Positions 33,887 through 41,605 of a stretch of 64,000 nt of DNA are shown here, piece after piece; within the stretch, counting starts at the first letter, position 1; every line of letters starts with the position of its first letter. The translations under genes were made by a program, and so were the position numbers. Below the pieces are notes generated by a model that did not search any database, was not told the origin of the DNA, and was given only the letters and a program-made list of their open reading frames with translations. Origin of the DNA: an uncultured Candidatus Peregrinibacteria bacterium (lineage in GTDB: Bacteria; Patescibacteriota; Gracilibacteria; Peribacterales; Peribacteraceae); assembly GCA_903825315.1 (NCBI GenBank), contig CAIKAD010000001.1, positions 463,401 through 527,400 on the forward strand, given 5' to 3'.

Positions 33887-35311
33887 TCAACTGATCTGAC
33901 GCATCTGGATGGTATTGACGGAAGTGTCTCCGGCCTTGGTGTCGGATACGAGCACCACATGATCTCCCGGCTGGAGAAGCCCAAGCCTCTCCGCTTCATC
34001 CATGGCGACGCGCACAGTCTCTTCCGGATCTTCGCTGAACATAATGAGAACCGGCAGAACACCGTAGGAAAGCTGGAGTGCCCGTTGCGTCGTTTCCTGT
34101 TCCGTAAAGGCAATTATGGGAACATTGGGACGAAACCGTGAAATGTCCCGAGCTGTTGCCCCACTCTTCGTCATGACGAAGAGTGCGGATGCGTGTGTGG
34201 ACACGGCAAGTGTTGCGGCAGCATGTGCCCGTGCTTCCCGCTCGTTGAGCTCAGGGGCTTCCGCCAGGGTGAAGTTCTGAAACAAATGTTCTTCCGTTGC
34301 CTTGAGAACACGGTCCATAGCATCGACGGATTCCAGAGGGAATTCGCCGCTTGCCGTTTCGCCGGATAACATGGTCGCATCTGTACGTGTAGAAGCGGCA
34401 TGGGCGATATCCGTCACTTCTGCCCGCGTTGGCATGGGGGCATCAATCATGCTCTCCAGCATGTGTGTCGCCACAATGACCGGCTTCCCGGCTCGGCGCG
34501 TTTCCTCCACTATGTCATCCTGAATCGCAGGGACGGTCTCGAAGGGTACTTCCACTCCCAGATCACCACGCGCCATCATGATGCCGTCGGAAGCTGCAAT
34601 AATCTCCTTGATATTCCGGATTGCCTGACGCGTCTCTATTTTGGAGATGAGGCCGATGTGCGTGTCATGGGACTCCAGGAATTCCCGTACTTCGTACACC
34701 TCTTTCGCCTCACGCACGAAGGATAGTGCTAGGAAATCCACACCTTCCTTTGCAGCCATGGCAATATCCTCCCAATCTTTCGGGGTGATGGACGGCATGC
34801 TCAAGTTTGCACCGGGAAGGTTGACATGACGACGTGAGCCGACCGATCCGTCTTCACAGGCGCGCGCAAGAACCGAGCCGTCTGGATTCGTTTTCACATA
34901 AGTAAACTTCAATATCCCGTTATCAATGAGGATGCTCTCGGCATCAACGACATCCTTGTCGAACTGGTCGTGGTTAACCGTTATGACCTTGCGCTTCTCC
35001 TCCGGCAGGGGGCGGAAGGAAAATACTACTTCTTCATTTTTAGAGATCACCAGTTTTTCCGAAACATCGCCGGTCCGAATTTCCGCTCCTTTTGTATCGA
35101 GGAGGATACCGACGCTGGTAGGAGGCTCGTTACCTTTCTTGAGTTCTTTATTGATATCCTTAAGCATTCGTATGGTTGTCAGATGCTGTTCTATGGAACC
35201 ATGAGAAAGATTAATGCGTGCAACATTCATGCCGGCCTGAACGAGCGCACGGACGCGATCCGGTGCCAGTGTGGAGGGGCCGAGGGTACAGACGATCTTT
35301 GTAAAACGCAT
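33887..35311 (-). CDS. pyk: Pyruvate kinase
   Basis: Last glycolytic step, phosphoenolpyruvate plus ADP to pyruvate plus ATP. Motifs: TKIVCTLGPST (3-13), NLSHGSIEQH, LLDTKGAEIRTGD, the active-site ISKIETRQAIRNI, MMARGDLGVEVPFE and MLSGETASGEFPLESV. The C-terminal allosteric domain (about 350-474) is present. 474 residues, normal. Monocistronic as far as visible; ends 6 bases from the convergent FtsL-like gene. Confidence 0.97.
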   Translation of the reverse strand: MRFTKIVCTLGPSTLAPDRVRALVQAGMNVARINLSHGSIEQHLTTIRMLKDINKELKKGNEPPTSVGILLDTKGAEIRTGDVSEKLVISKNEEVVFSFRPLPEEKRKVITVNHDQFDKDVVDAESILIDNGILKFTYVKTNPDGSVLARACEDGSVGSRRHVNLPGANLSMPSITPKDWEDIAMAAKEGVDFLALSFVREAKEVYEVREFLESHDTHIGLISKIETRQAIRNIKEIIAASDGIMMARGDLGVEVPFETVPAIQDDIVEETRRAGKPVIVATHMLESMIDAPMPTRAEVTDIAHAASTRTDATMLSGETASGEFPLESVDAMDRVLKATEEHLFQNFTLAEAPELNEREARAHAAATLAVSTHASALFVMTKSGATARDISRFRPNVPIIAFTEQETTQRALQLSYGVLPVLIMFSEDPEETVRVAMDEAERLGLLQPGDHVVLVSDTKAGDTSVNTIQMRQIS

Positions 35312-35519
35312 GTTTATAAATGAATGAATAGAACCTTACTATTATGACATTTCTATAAAGATATTGCAATGCTTCGTAGCCCGTGTAATCGGCATGATGT
35401 TGACGTATTCACTGATCAGTATGAAGAAAATCAATGAGCAAAGTTGAATGTCATGATGATAATTGTAGGACGTCACCCGCTACGATAACGGAGAGGGTAT
35501 ACACAAAAATATGAGACGA

Positions 35520-36545
35520 TTACTTATGCGCACGCGCCTCCGCTGCGAGTTTCTGTGCGCTTGTTTGAATGCCTACGGCGTAGGTCTTTACTGAGGAGCT
35601 CATCTCAATAGCTCTATTTCCGATAAACCAGGCATCTTGGTACAGCCTGATAGCTTCCTCGTACTTCTTTTCTGTGGCAGCACGGTAACCGCGCACGAGC
35701 GCCCGGTATCCCTCCGTCACTTTTACTGCACCGTTGACGATGGCTGCATCGGGGGCAATGGACTTCGCTCCGCGTGCTTCCAGCAAAGCACGTGCAGATG
35801 CATATTCCGCGCGGTGCAAATCCTTTGCATTGAGAGCACTGACTATAGTGAGAGCTTCCTGTTCAATTTCCGAAAGAAGCTCCTGTGTTCTCTTTCCTTC
35901 GCGGTAGAGGAGGAGCCTGTCGAGAAGAAGGGCAACATCACCGCGCGTCAGTTCACGGTTGGGGCTAATGAGGCCACCTTTGCCCGCAGTAGTCATAGAG
36001 GTGGCAACAGCAAGTCGTATGTATGGATAAAACCATGCCTTGGTATCGGTTACGTCTGCACTCAATGGGAGAATGATCTCGCTGTACGAATTCGGATCCA
36101 CATCCAGCGAAAGGAGAAGCATCTTGATAAATTCTGCTTTACTCACGGAGCGGGATGGATGGAATGAGGAAGTATTTGGAGGTCCATCTATGATTTTTAA
36201 GTCTTTCCGGGACCATTCGACATAGGGGAGGAACCATACGCCCGACGGAATGTCATCATAGACACTCGATGTAATGGAGGAGAGAGAGGAAGTGGGAACC
36301 TTAGCCGCTGTGACAATAATCTTTACTGCTTCTGCCCGTGAAACGATTGCAGAAGAGCGGAATGTTCCGTCAGCGTATCCCTGCAAAACGCCGCGCGTCT
36401 TGAGGTCCTCCACGGCACTATAAATAGGATCGTTCTTTGGTACATCCTTAAACGACTGCGCTACGCACGTAAGGGGAAGAGCGAGCCAAAATAGGAATGC
36501 CGCAATGGGCAATGCCGTCCGCCGGAGATGAGGAGGAAGGAACAT
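35520..36545 (-). CDS. Exported SLH-domain protein with helical C-terminus
   Basis: 341 residues. Signal peptide to about residue 29, then three SLH modules (30-85, 90-145, 155-210): FKDVPKNDPIYSAVEDLKTRGVLQGYADGTFRSS is the first, and VSRAEAVKIIV, VSKAEFIKMLL and LTRGDVALLLDRLL mark the motif ends. Residues 215-341 are helical and rich in Ala/Glu/Lys with repeats of the A-x2-YxxA kind, perhaps a coiled-coil or TPR-like spacer. Likely attached to wall polymers. TATACT lies 22 bases upstream of the ATG. Confidence 0.85.
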   Translation of the reverse strand: MFLPPHLRRTALPIAAFLFWLALPLTCVAQSFKDVPKNDPIYSAVEDLKTRGVLQGYADGTFRSSAIVSRAEAVKIIVTAAKVPTSSLSSITSSVYDDIPSGVWFLPYVEWSRKDLKIIDGPPNTSSFHPSRSVSKAEFIKMLLLSLDVDPNSYSEIILPLSADVTDTKAWFYPYIRLAVATSMTTAGKGGLISPNRELTRGDVALLLDRLLLYREGKRTQELLSEIEQEALTIVSALNAKDLHRAEYASARALLEARGAKSIAPDAAIVNGAVKVTEGYRALVRGYRAATEKKYEEAIRLYQDAWFIGNRAIEMSSSVKTYAVGIQTSAQKLAAEARAHK

Positions 36546-36722
36546 GGTACATCGGGAGAAGCGCCCGTGAGTATACGAGTGCAGATCAGATAATCCAGTG
36601 CGGCATGTGAGAACTCGGATACCGTATCAAGGTGTGAGATGAATGTCTCAGCAATGGCTATTTCCTCCGTAAGAAAGAAACCGCTTCTGCGTCATAGAAC
36701 AAGATTCTTCCTCATTCTTACT

Positions 36723-37373
36723 ATGACCTTACACAAGAAGGCAATTATCTTCCTCTCGCTCATCGCGGGGGTGGCCGTGGTTGGTGGCGTTATGGCAGCG
36801 CAGACAGACTCGTTTGGGACACGCATTGATGCATGCATTGCATCAAATCAATCATCTTATCGCTACCAGGATCACTATGGAAGGGCGGGACTTGGAAGGC
36901 TCTTGCTTCTACGGAATTGCTTTTGGGTTGTCTATCAACAAGAAATCCGTGATTGGCAAAGCCAGAACTATCCGCGCTTCAGCTCTTCCAGCATGTCGAG
37001 TGTCGGAAGCAGCATGAGTTCAAGCATGTCCTCTACCGTCAGTTCCAGTTTGGGATCCTCTTCCGTCAGTTCCGGCTCGAGTACATCTTCTCAAAGTTCC
37101 ACAGGATCGTTGATGCATGAAGTATCTTTGAAAGACAACAAATACAATCCTTCCATAGTCACAATGAAACTTAATGAAACTATCCGCTGGAAGAACAATG
37201 AGTCTAATTTTGTGCCACACACTGTGTCACGAACTTCAGGAATCTCCGGACCGAGCAATCAGCTTTTGCGACCGGGCCAATACTTCGACTATCGATTCAC
37301 ACAAACAGGATCCTACATCTATCACTGCGCCATTCACCCGACCATGACTGGAGCGGTGATCGTCACCAAATAA
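36723..37373 (+). CDS. Membrane-anchored cupredoxin-domain protein with serine linker
   Basis: 216 residues. Signal peptide or anchor at residues 7-25, a 65-residue region with two cysteines, a 45-residue Ser/Met/Thr-rich linker, then a plastocyanin-like domain (about 128-216). Copper ligands are complete: VPHTV (His), then YIYHCAIHPTM (Cys, His, Met). It probably carries electrons or binds copper on the outside. In-frame upstream starts (36639, 36657) exist, but the chosen ATG gives a proper signal sequence. Confidence 0.85.
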   Translation: MTLHKKAIIFLSLIAGVAVVGGVMAAQTDSFGTRIDACIASNQSSYRYQDHYGRAGLGRLLLLRNCFWVVYQQEIRDWQSQNYPRFSSSSMSSVGSSMSSSMSSTVSSSLGSSSVSSGSSTSSQSSTGSLMHEVSLKDNKYNPSIVTMKLNETIRWKNNESNFVPHTVSRTSGISGPSNQLLRPGQYFDYRFTQTGSYIYHCAIHPTMTGAVIVTK

Positions 37374-37396
37374 CGATTATTCAAGGGGATTATTGG

Positions 37397-37421
37397 AAGG
37401 GCAGGGTTACCCTGCCCTTTT
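37397..37421 (+). terminator. Rho-independent terminator of the cupredoxin gene
   Basis: AAGGGCAGGG-TTA-CCCTGCCCTT followed by TT: a 10-bp perfect stem 23 bases after the stop. Confidence 0.85.
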
Positions 37422-37487
37422 GTAGTGCGATGATCTTGTATCTACGCAACTGCGTTATTCGCCGTTCTGTGCTAAAATAGCACACAA

Positions 37488-37564
37488 GCCCCGGTAGCTC
37501 AGTTGGATAGAGCAGCAGCCTTCTAAGCTGCGGGTCACAGGTTCGACTCCTGTCCGGGGTACCA
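37488..37564 (+). tRNA. tRNA-Arg (anticodon UCU)
   Basis: 77 bases. Acceptor GCCCCGG/CCGGGGT (G1 pairs with U72), anticodon stem-loop GCAGC-CTTCTAA-GCTGC, T-loop GTTCGACTC, encoded CCA. TAAAAT (37473-37478) lies 9 bases upstream. Confidence 0.97.
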
Positions 37565-37639
37565 TTGGATTCGTCTCTTTCCTGCTTACTTCCCTCTTCA
37601 CAAATAATGAGGGTAATGGTTTTCTCCTGTGATTCTTGA

Positions 37640-37645
37640 TACTAT
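37640..37645 (+). promoter_or_regulatory. -10 box of the DUF4870-like gene
   Basis: TACTAT, 7 bases, ATG (37653). Confidence 0.5.
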
Positions 37646-37652
37646 GAACTGT

Positions 37653-38147
37653 ATGGAAACTCCATATTTGTCCAATCCACCGGATGCCGGAGGAACGCAG
37701 AATACATACAAGACTCCTGACGTGAATGATGTCGAACTGAATAAAGATCTCGCGGCATTGAGCTACATCTACATCATGTCTGTTGTAATTTACCTTCTCA
37801 GGGGAAAGGAATCTGCTTTCATCAGGTTCCACAGCAAACAGGCCATGGTACTTTTTCTGATTGCCATCATAACCTGGTTCATTCCGTTCATCGGTCCTCT
37901 CCTTGAGTTAGTGGTCCTTCTGGGAGTGGCCGTTGGTTTTGTGCATGCGGCACAGGGGCAATGGAAAGATGTTCCAATTGCCGGGCCACTTTCCCGTGGA
38001 GAAATGGGCGTACGCGACGCATGGAAGGAGATCATCCGCTTCGTAGAGGGAGCGTCAGAAGGGGTTAGAGCAAAGAAAGCGGCTGGCAATTACCATCGCG
38101 AACACAATCCTCACACTCCGGAGCGGCAGGAAGGCACACAAGAATGA
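37653..38147 (+). CDS. Membrane protein resembling DUF4870/Tic20-like proteins
   Basis: 164 residues. A polar Pro/Asn-rich N-terminus, then three or four membrane segments (about 37-50, 65-85, 88-105). The stretch RGKESAFIRFHSKQAMVLFLI matches the FVRFHAKQ-type motif of DUF4870 and related small membrane proteins. The C-terminus is charged. Function unknown. Start chosen at METPYLSN because the upstream ATG (37644) overlaps the -10. pyrH follows 59 bases later. Confidence 0.65.
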   Translation: METPYLSNPPDAGGTQNTYKTPDVNDVELNKDLAALSYIYIMSVVIYLLRGKESAFIRFHSKQAMVLFLIAIITWFIPFIGPLLELVVLLGVAVGFVHAAQGQWKDVPIAGPLSRGEMGVRDAWKEIIRFVEGASEGVRAKKAAGNYHREHNPHTPERQEGTQE

Positions 38148-38169
38148 ATACAAATGCACAACTCTCCCC

Positions 38170-38198
38170 TTGGCGGGCGGTCTCCCTCGCTCTATGCT
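38170..38198 (+). promoter_or_regulatory. Promoter of pyrH
   Basis: -35 TTGGCG (38170-38175), 17 bases, -10 TATGCT (38193-38198), 8 bases, ATG (38207). Confidence 0.65.
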
Positions 38199-38206
38199 AC
38201 TTCTCG

Positions 38207-38917
38207 ATGGCAACCTACAAGAGAATCATGCTAAAGCTCTCCGGGGAAGTGTTCTCCGGTGACCGCGACTTTGGCATCCACAAACCGACGCTTGATGACA
38301 TTGCCTCGCAGGTCATTGCAGTACAGAAGTTGGGCGTACAGGTTGTCATTGTTGTGGGAGGCGGGAACATCTGGCGCTTCCGGGATACCAGGGAGACCGA
38401 CATCGAACGCACGGTCAGTGATTCCATGGGCATGCTGGCGACGATCATGAACAGCGTGGCACTGCAATCAGCACTCGAGGCACAGGGCGCGGAAACACGA
38501 ACTCTGTCCGCAATTGATGTCCCGCAAATGGCAGAACCCTTCATCAAACGAAGAGCTATACGTCATCTGGAGAAGGGGCGCGTGGTCATCTGCGCCGGCG
38601 GGACAGGTAACCCCTACTTCACAACGGATTCCGCTGCCGCACTGCGGGCTCTCGAACTGGGTTGTGACGTTTTATTAAAAGCTACGAACGTTGACGGCGT
38701 GTTCAATGCGGATCCTAATAAGGATCCCTCGGCAACCATGTTTACGGAAATCACGTATCAGGAAGTCATTGAGAAGCATCTGGGCGTTATGGATCAAGCT
38801 GCATTCAGTCTTTGTCAGGAGCAGAAGCTGCCCATTGTAGTTTTCAACTTTCTCCAACGTGGTTCCTTGCTCAAGGCCGCTAAGGGCGACAAGATCGGTA
38901 CCGTCGTGCATTCCTGA
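38207..38917 (+). CDS. pyrH: UMP kinase
   Basis: Converts UMP to UDP. YKRIMLKLSGEVFSGD at the start, VVIVVGGGNIWRF, MGMLATIMNSVALQSALE, and the nucleotide part GGTGNPYFTTDSAAALRA with LLKATNVDGVFNADP are diagnostic of bacterial hexameric UMP kinase. 236 residues. The frame is open upstream to 38144 but the family start and the -10 box favour MATYKRIML. frr follows after 14 bases, the conserved pyrH-frr order. Confidence 0.97.
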   Translation: MATYKRIMLKLSGEVFSGDRDFGIHKPTLDDIASQVIAVQKLGVQVVIVVGGGNIWRFRDTRETDIERTVSDSMGMLATIMNSVALQSALEAQGAETRTLSAIDVPQMAEPFIKRRAIRHLEKGRVVICAGGTGNPYFTTDSAAALRALELGCDVLLKATNVDGVFNADPNKDPSATMFTEITYQEVIEKHLGVMDQAAFSLCQEQKLPIVVFNFLQRGSLLKAAKGDKIGTVVHS

Positions 38918-38931
38918 TTCCCCCCATTTAT

Positions 38932-39474
38932 ATGGCAGATCCCCGCGTCATGTCGTTCCAAGCCGAAGTGGAGAAGGTTCTCCAGCATCTCAAAGGAGAA
39001 TTTGCAAAGCTCCAGACAGGACGTGCGAATGCCTCACTTGTTGAACATATTGAGGTGGAAGCCTACGGCGTACGACAGCAAATCAAAGCCGTTGCGGGCA
39101 TTACTGTCCAGGATGCGCGAACCATTTTGATTCAACCGTGGGATCGTTCTGTACTTGCCAGCGTAGAAAAGGCACTGCGCCAGACGGATCTTGGCGCCTC
39201 CCCGGTCAATGACGGTGTCGCTATTCGGCTCACGCTTCCCCCGATGACCGAGGAGCGGCGCACCCACCTTAAAAAAGTTGTCTCCACTCTTGCAGAGGAA
39301 TCCCGCATCTCTATCCGTAAACATCGTCAGGACGCCCACGACAAGATAAAACAGGAAAAAGATGAGGATGTGAAGGAGACGCTGCAAAAGGACCTCCAGA
39401 AGTCCGTAGATGAAGCAAATGCGAAGATTGCAGAGCTCTCCAAAAAGAAGGAGGAAGAAGTCATGAAGATTTGA
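38932..39474 (+). CDS. frr: Ribosome recycling factor
   Basis: Splits post-termination ribosomes with EF-G. FQAEVEKVLQHLKGEFAKLQTGRANASLVEHIEVEAYG and the C-terminal SRISIRKHRQDAHDKIKQEKDE with KDLQKSVDEANAKI match the three-helix bundle. 180 residues, usual length. No Shine-Dalgarno; the short C-rich gap after pyrH (ATTCCCCCCATTTAT) suggests translation as part of the pyrH transcript. Confidence 0.97.
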   Translation: MADPRVMSFQAEVEKVLQHLKGEFAKLQTGRANASLVEHIEVEAYGVRQQIKAVAGITVQDARTILIQPWDRSVLASVEKALRQTDLGASPVNDGVAIRLTLPPMTEERRTHLKKVVSTLAEESRISIRKHRQDAHDKIKQEKDEDVKETLQKDLQKSVDEANAKIAELSKKKEEEVMKI

Positions 39475-39480
39475 GGAGAA

Positions 39481-39509
39481 TTGATAAAGGACAATGGATC
39501 ATGGATAAT
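39481..39509 (+). promoter_or_regulatory. Promoter of the purQ fusion gene
   Basis: -35 TTGATA (39481-39486), exactly 17 bases, -10 GATAAT (39504-39509), 8 bases, ATG (39518). Each box has five of six consensus bases. Confidence 0.8.
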
Positions 39510-39517
39510 GCAGCTGC

Positions 39518-40774
39518 ATGAACAAGCCTACGATTGCCGTCGTTTCATTTCCCGGAAATAACTGTGAATATGAATCACTGCGCGCCATTGCACAGAGTGG
39601 GATGACTCCGCTCTATTTCCGATGGAATGATGATCGTTCGAAGTTGAAGGAAGTAGACGGCTATTTCCTAGTCGGTGGCTTTGCCTACGAGGACCGCGGC
39701 CGAGCCGGCATGGTGGCAGGACGCGATTCGCTCCTAGACTTTATCGGACAGGAGGCGGCAGCCGGGAAGGTAGTAATCGGCAACTGCAACGGCGCACAAG
39801 TACTTGTGGAGAGTGGGCTGATTCCTCTCGACCACGGGCTCAAGATGTCTCTCGCACGTAATGTGATCACGACAAAGAAAGGTCACGTGTCGCCGGGATT
39901 TCTGAGTGAGTGGGTATGGATCACGCCGTCCTGTGCAAGGGAGAAGTGCGCAACAAGCAACTGGAACGGCGCCATGCATCTTCCTATTGCGCATGGTGAA
40001 GGTCGTTTCGTCACAACGGATCCTGATGTCATTTTAGAGCTCAAAAAGAATGACCAGATTGCATTCTCGTACTGCGATAAGGACGGGCGGACTTCCGATG
40101 ATGCTTCTGTGACTCCAAACGGCGCCCAGTTTGGCGCAGCCGGAATCTGCAATCCCGCCGGAAACGTTATTGCACTTATGCCGCATCCGGAGAGGACTCC
40201 CAACGGAAAGCCGTATTTTGATTCGATACGACTATGGATCGAAAGGAACGGAAGAAACAACAAAGCATCTGCAGGACTTTCGGACAATGCAACGGTTACG
40301 TTACCGACACTTGCATCTGAGGGTACCGAGATCTTCATCGATACCATAATTGTTAACAACGAAGAGCGGACTGTTGAGCAGACCGCAAAGAAGTTTGCAC
40401 CCACACTCAAACTGAAGCAGTGGAAATACTTTAGAGTTTCTTCGAATGACCAGGAAAAGCTCCTCTCTGATCTAGCGATCTACAATCCCAATAAGGAGCG
40501 TGCATACGTCAAGAAGAAAGGAATAGTCTTCCGATGGAACAACTCGAAGAAGACTGAGGAAGAGCTGACACAGGCACAAGCATCTCAAGTCTTTAGCGGC
40601 ACACTGCTCTTGCGACGTGATCTTCCCGACACGGCAGCAGAGCACTTGGGGAAAAACGCAATTACCGGAGTATGTTATGGAGTCGATGGGGTAACTGAAT
40701 CATCTCTCTGCTCCCGTAAGCTACTGGAAGTGTTCTACAACCCGCATGCGAGTGAGCTGAAGGTTCTCCTGTAG
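39518..40774 (+). CDS. purQ: FGAM synthase glutaminase PurQ with C-terminal PurS-like region
   Basis: Residues 1-245 are PurQ, the class I glutamine amidotransferase subunit of formylglycinamidine ribonucleotide synthase: SFPGNNCEYE, active Cys90 in GNCNGAQV, and the His/Glu pair in MPHPERTPNG (about 222-224). Residues 275-418 are extra; they contain EIFIDTIIVNNEERTVEQTA and CSRKLLEVFYNPHASELKVL, which resemble tandem PurS-type halves (compare kLLaNPviE). PurS bridges PurQ and small PurL, and a small-type PurL is encoded at 53767. So the fusion probably replaces a separate purS. The C-terminal call is inference. Confidence 0.85.
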   Translation: MNKPTIAVVSFPGNNCEYESLRAIAQSGMTPLYFRWNDDRSKLKEVDGYFLVGGFAYEDRGRAGMVAGRDSLLDFIGQEAAAGKVVIGNCNGAQVLVESGLIPLDHGLKMSLARNVITTKKGHVSPGFLSEWVWITPSCAREKCATSNWNGAMHLPIAHGEGRFVTTDPDVILELKKNDQIAFSYCDKDGRTSDDASVTPNGAQFGAAGICNPAGNVIALMPHPERTPNGKPYFDSIRLWIERNGRNNKASAGLSDNATVTLPTLASEGTEIFIDTIIVNNEERTVEQTAKKFAPTLKLKQWKYFRVSSNDQEKLLSDLAIYNPNKERAYVKKKGIVFRWNNSKKTEEELTQAQASQVFSGTLLLRRDLPDTAAEHLGKNAITGVCYGVDGVTESSLCSRKLLEVFYNPHASELKVLL

Positions 40775-40775
40775 T

Positions 40776-41231
40776 ATGGCGCGCACCATCCGCTTTCTGG
40801 CGTTCAACGTCCGCTCCCTGTGGAATGTGGGTTCTTTTTTCCGCACGTGCGACGCGTTCAACGTGGAGAAGATCTACCTCACGGGCTACACGGGAACTCC
40901 GCCGCGGAAGGAGATTACCAAGACTGCAATAGGCGCCGAAGAGTTTGTATCCTGGGAATCATCAAAGGATCCTGTGCCTGTTCTTCAGCAATTGAAGAAG
41001 GAAGGCTGGCATCTCCTGGCGCTTGAGATCACAACGGATGCTGTAGATTTGGGGGTTGCGCATGTGCCGGACAAGGTTTGTCTTATTGTCGGTCATGAGC
41101 TGACTGGTGTACCACCGGAAGTCCTCTCACTCTGTGACCAGGTGACGAAAATTCCGATGCTGGGAAAGAAAGAATCGCTCAATGTGGCTGTCGCGGCAGG
41201 CATTGCACTCTATCGTTTGCGAACTGTATAA
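40776..41231 (+). CDS. SpoU/TrmH-family RNA 2'-O-methyltransferase
   Basis: 151 residues, the minimal catalytic SPOUT domain. Motif 1 NVRSLWNVGSFFRTCDAF (about 9-26), motif 2 CLIVGHELTGVPPEVL, motif 3 IPMLGKKESLNVAVAAGIALY, which form the SAM-binding knot. Methylates a ribose in tRNA or rRNA; the exact site cannot be read from the sequence. Starts one base after the purQ stop, so it is probably translated from the same message. Confidence 0.9.
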   Translation: MARTIRFLAFNVRSLWNVGSFFRTCDAFNVEKIYLTGYTGTPPRKEITKTAIGAEEFVSWESSKDPVPVLQQLKKEGWHLLALEITTDAVDLGVAHVPDKVCLIVGHELTGVPPEVLSLCDQVTKIPMLGKKESLNVAVAAGIALYRLRTV

Positions 41232-41257
41232 GATCGATATATAACTATTAATGTTAT

Positions 41258-41605
41258 ATGGAAGTACGTTATTACAAGCCAAAAGAAGAACTTCAAGCTC
41301 GATATGATTCGGGTGAAACCTTAAAGTTTGCTGCCTACATGGACGGCCTTAACGAAGCAGTGCTTCTATCTGACCAGATAACACGACATAACAAATTGAT
41401 TGCGCATATTCTTGAAGCCAACAAACATGACTGCGCAGAAGAAATACTTCTTGGAGGCGGTCGCGTCAACACTGATGAATGCATGTTTGCCTCTCCTGAC
41501 TTTCGAGAAAAGATCGGAAGAGATATGCCGCATAACACACAAGAAGCAATGGCATTACTTTCCAGAATTCGAGATGCGGTAGCAGTTGCACTCACATCCC
41601 GATAA
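41258..41605 (+). CDS. Hypothetical small soluble protein
   Basis: 115 residues, MEVRYYKPKEELQARYDSGE, helical and charged, no membrane segment, two cysteines. No family recognised. A promoter can be read upstream: TTGCGA, 17 bases, TATAAC, 12 bases, ATG. The stop lies directly against the stop of priA on the opposite strand. Confidence 0.6.
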   Translation: MEVRYYKPKEELQARYDSGETLKFAAYMDGLNEAVLLSDQITRHNKLIAHILEANKHDCAEEILLGGGRVNTDECMFASPDFREKIGRDMPHNTQEAMALLSRIRDAVAVALTSR

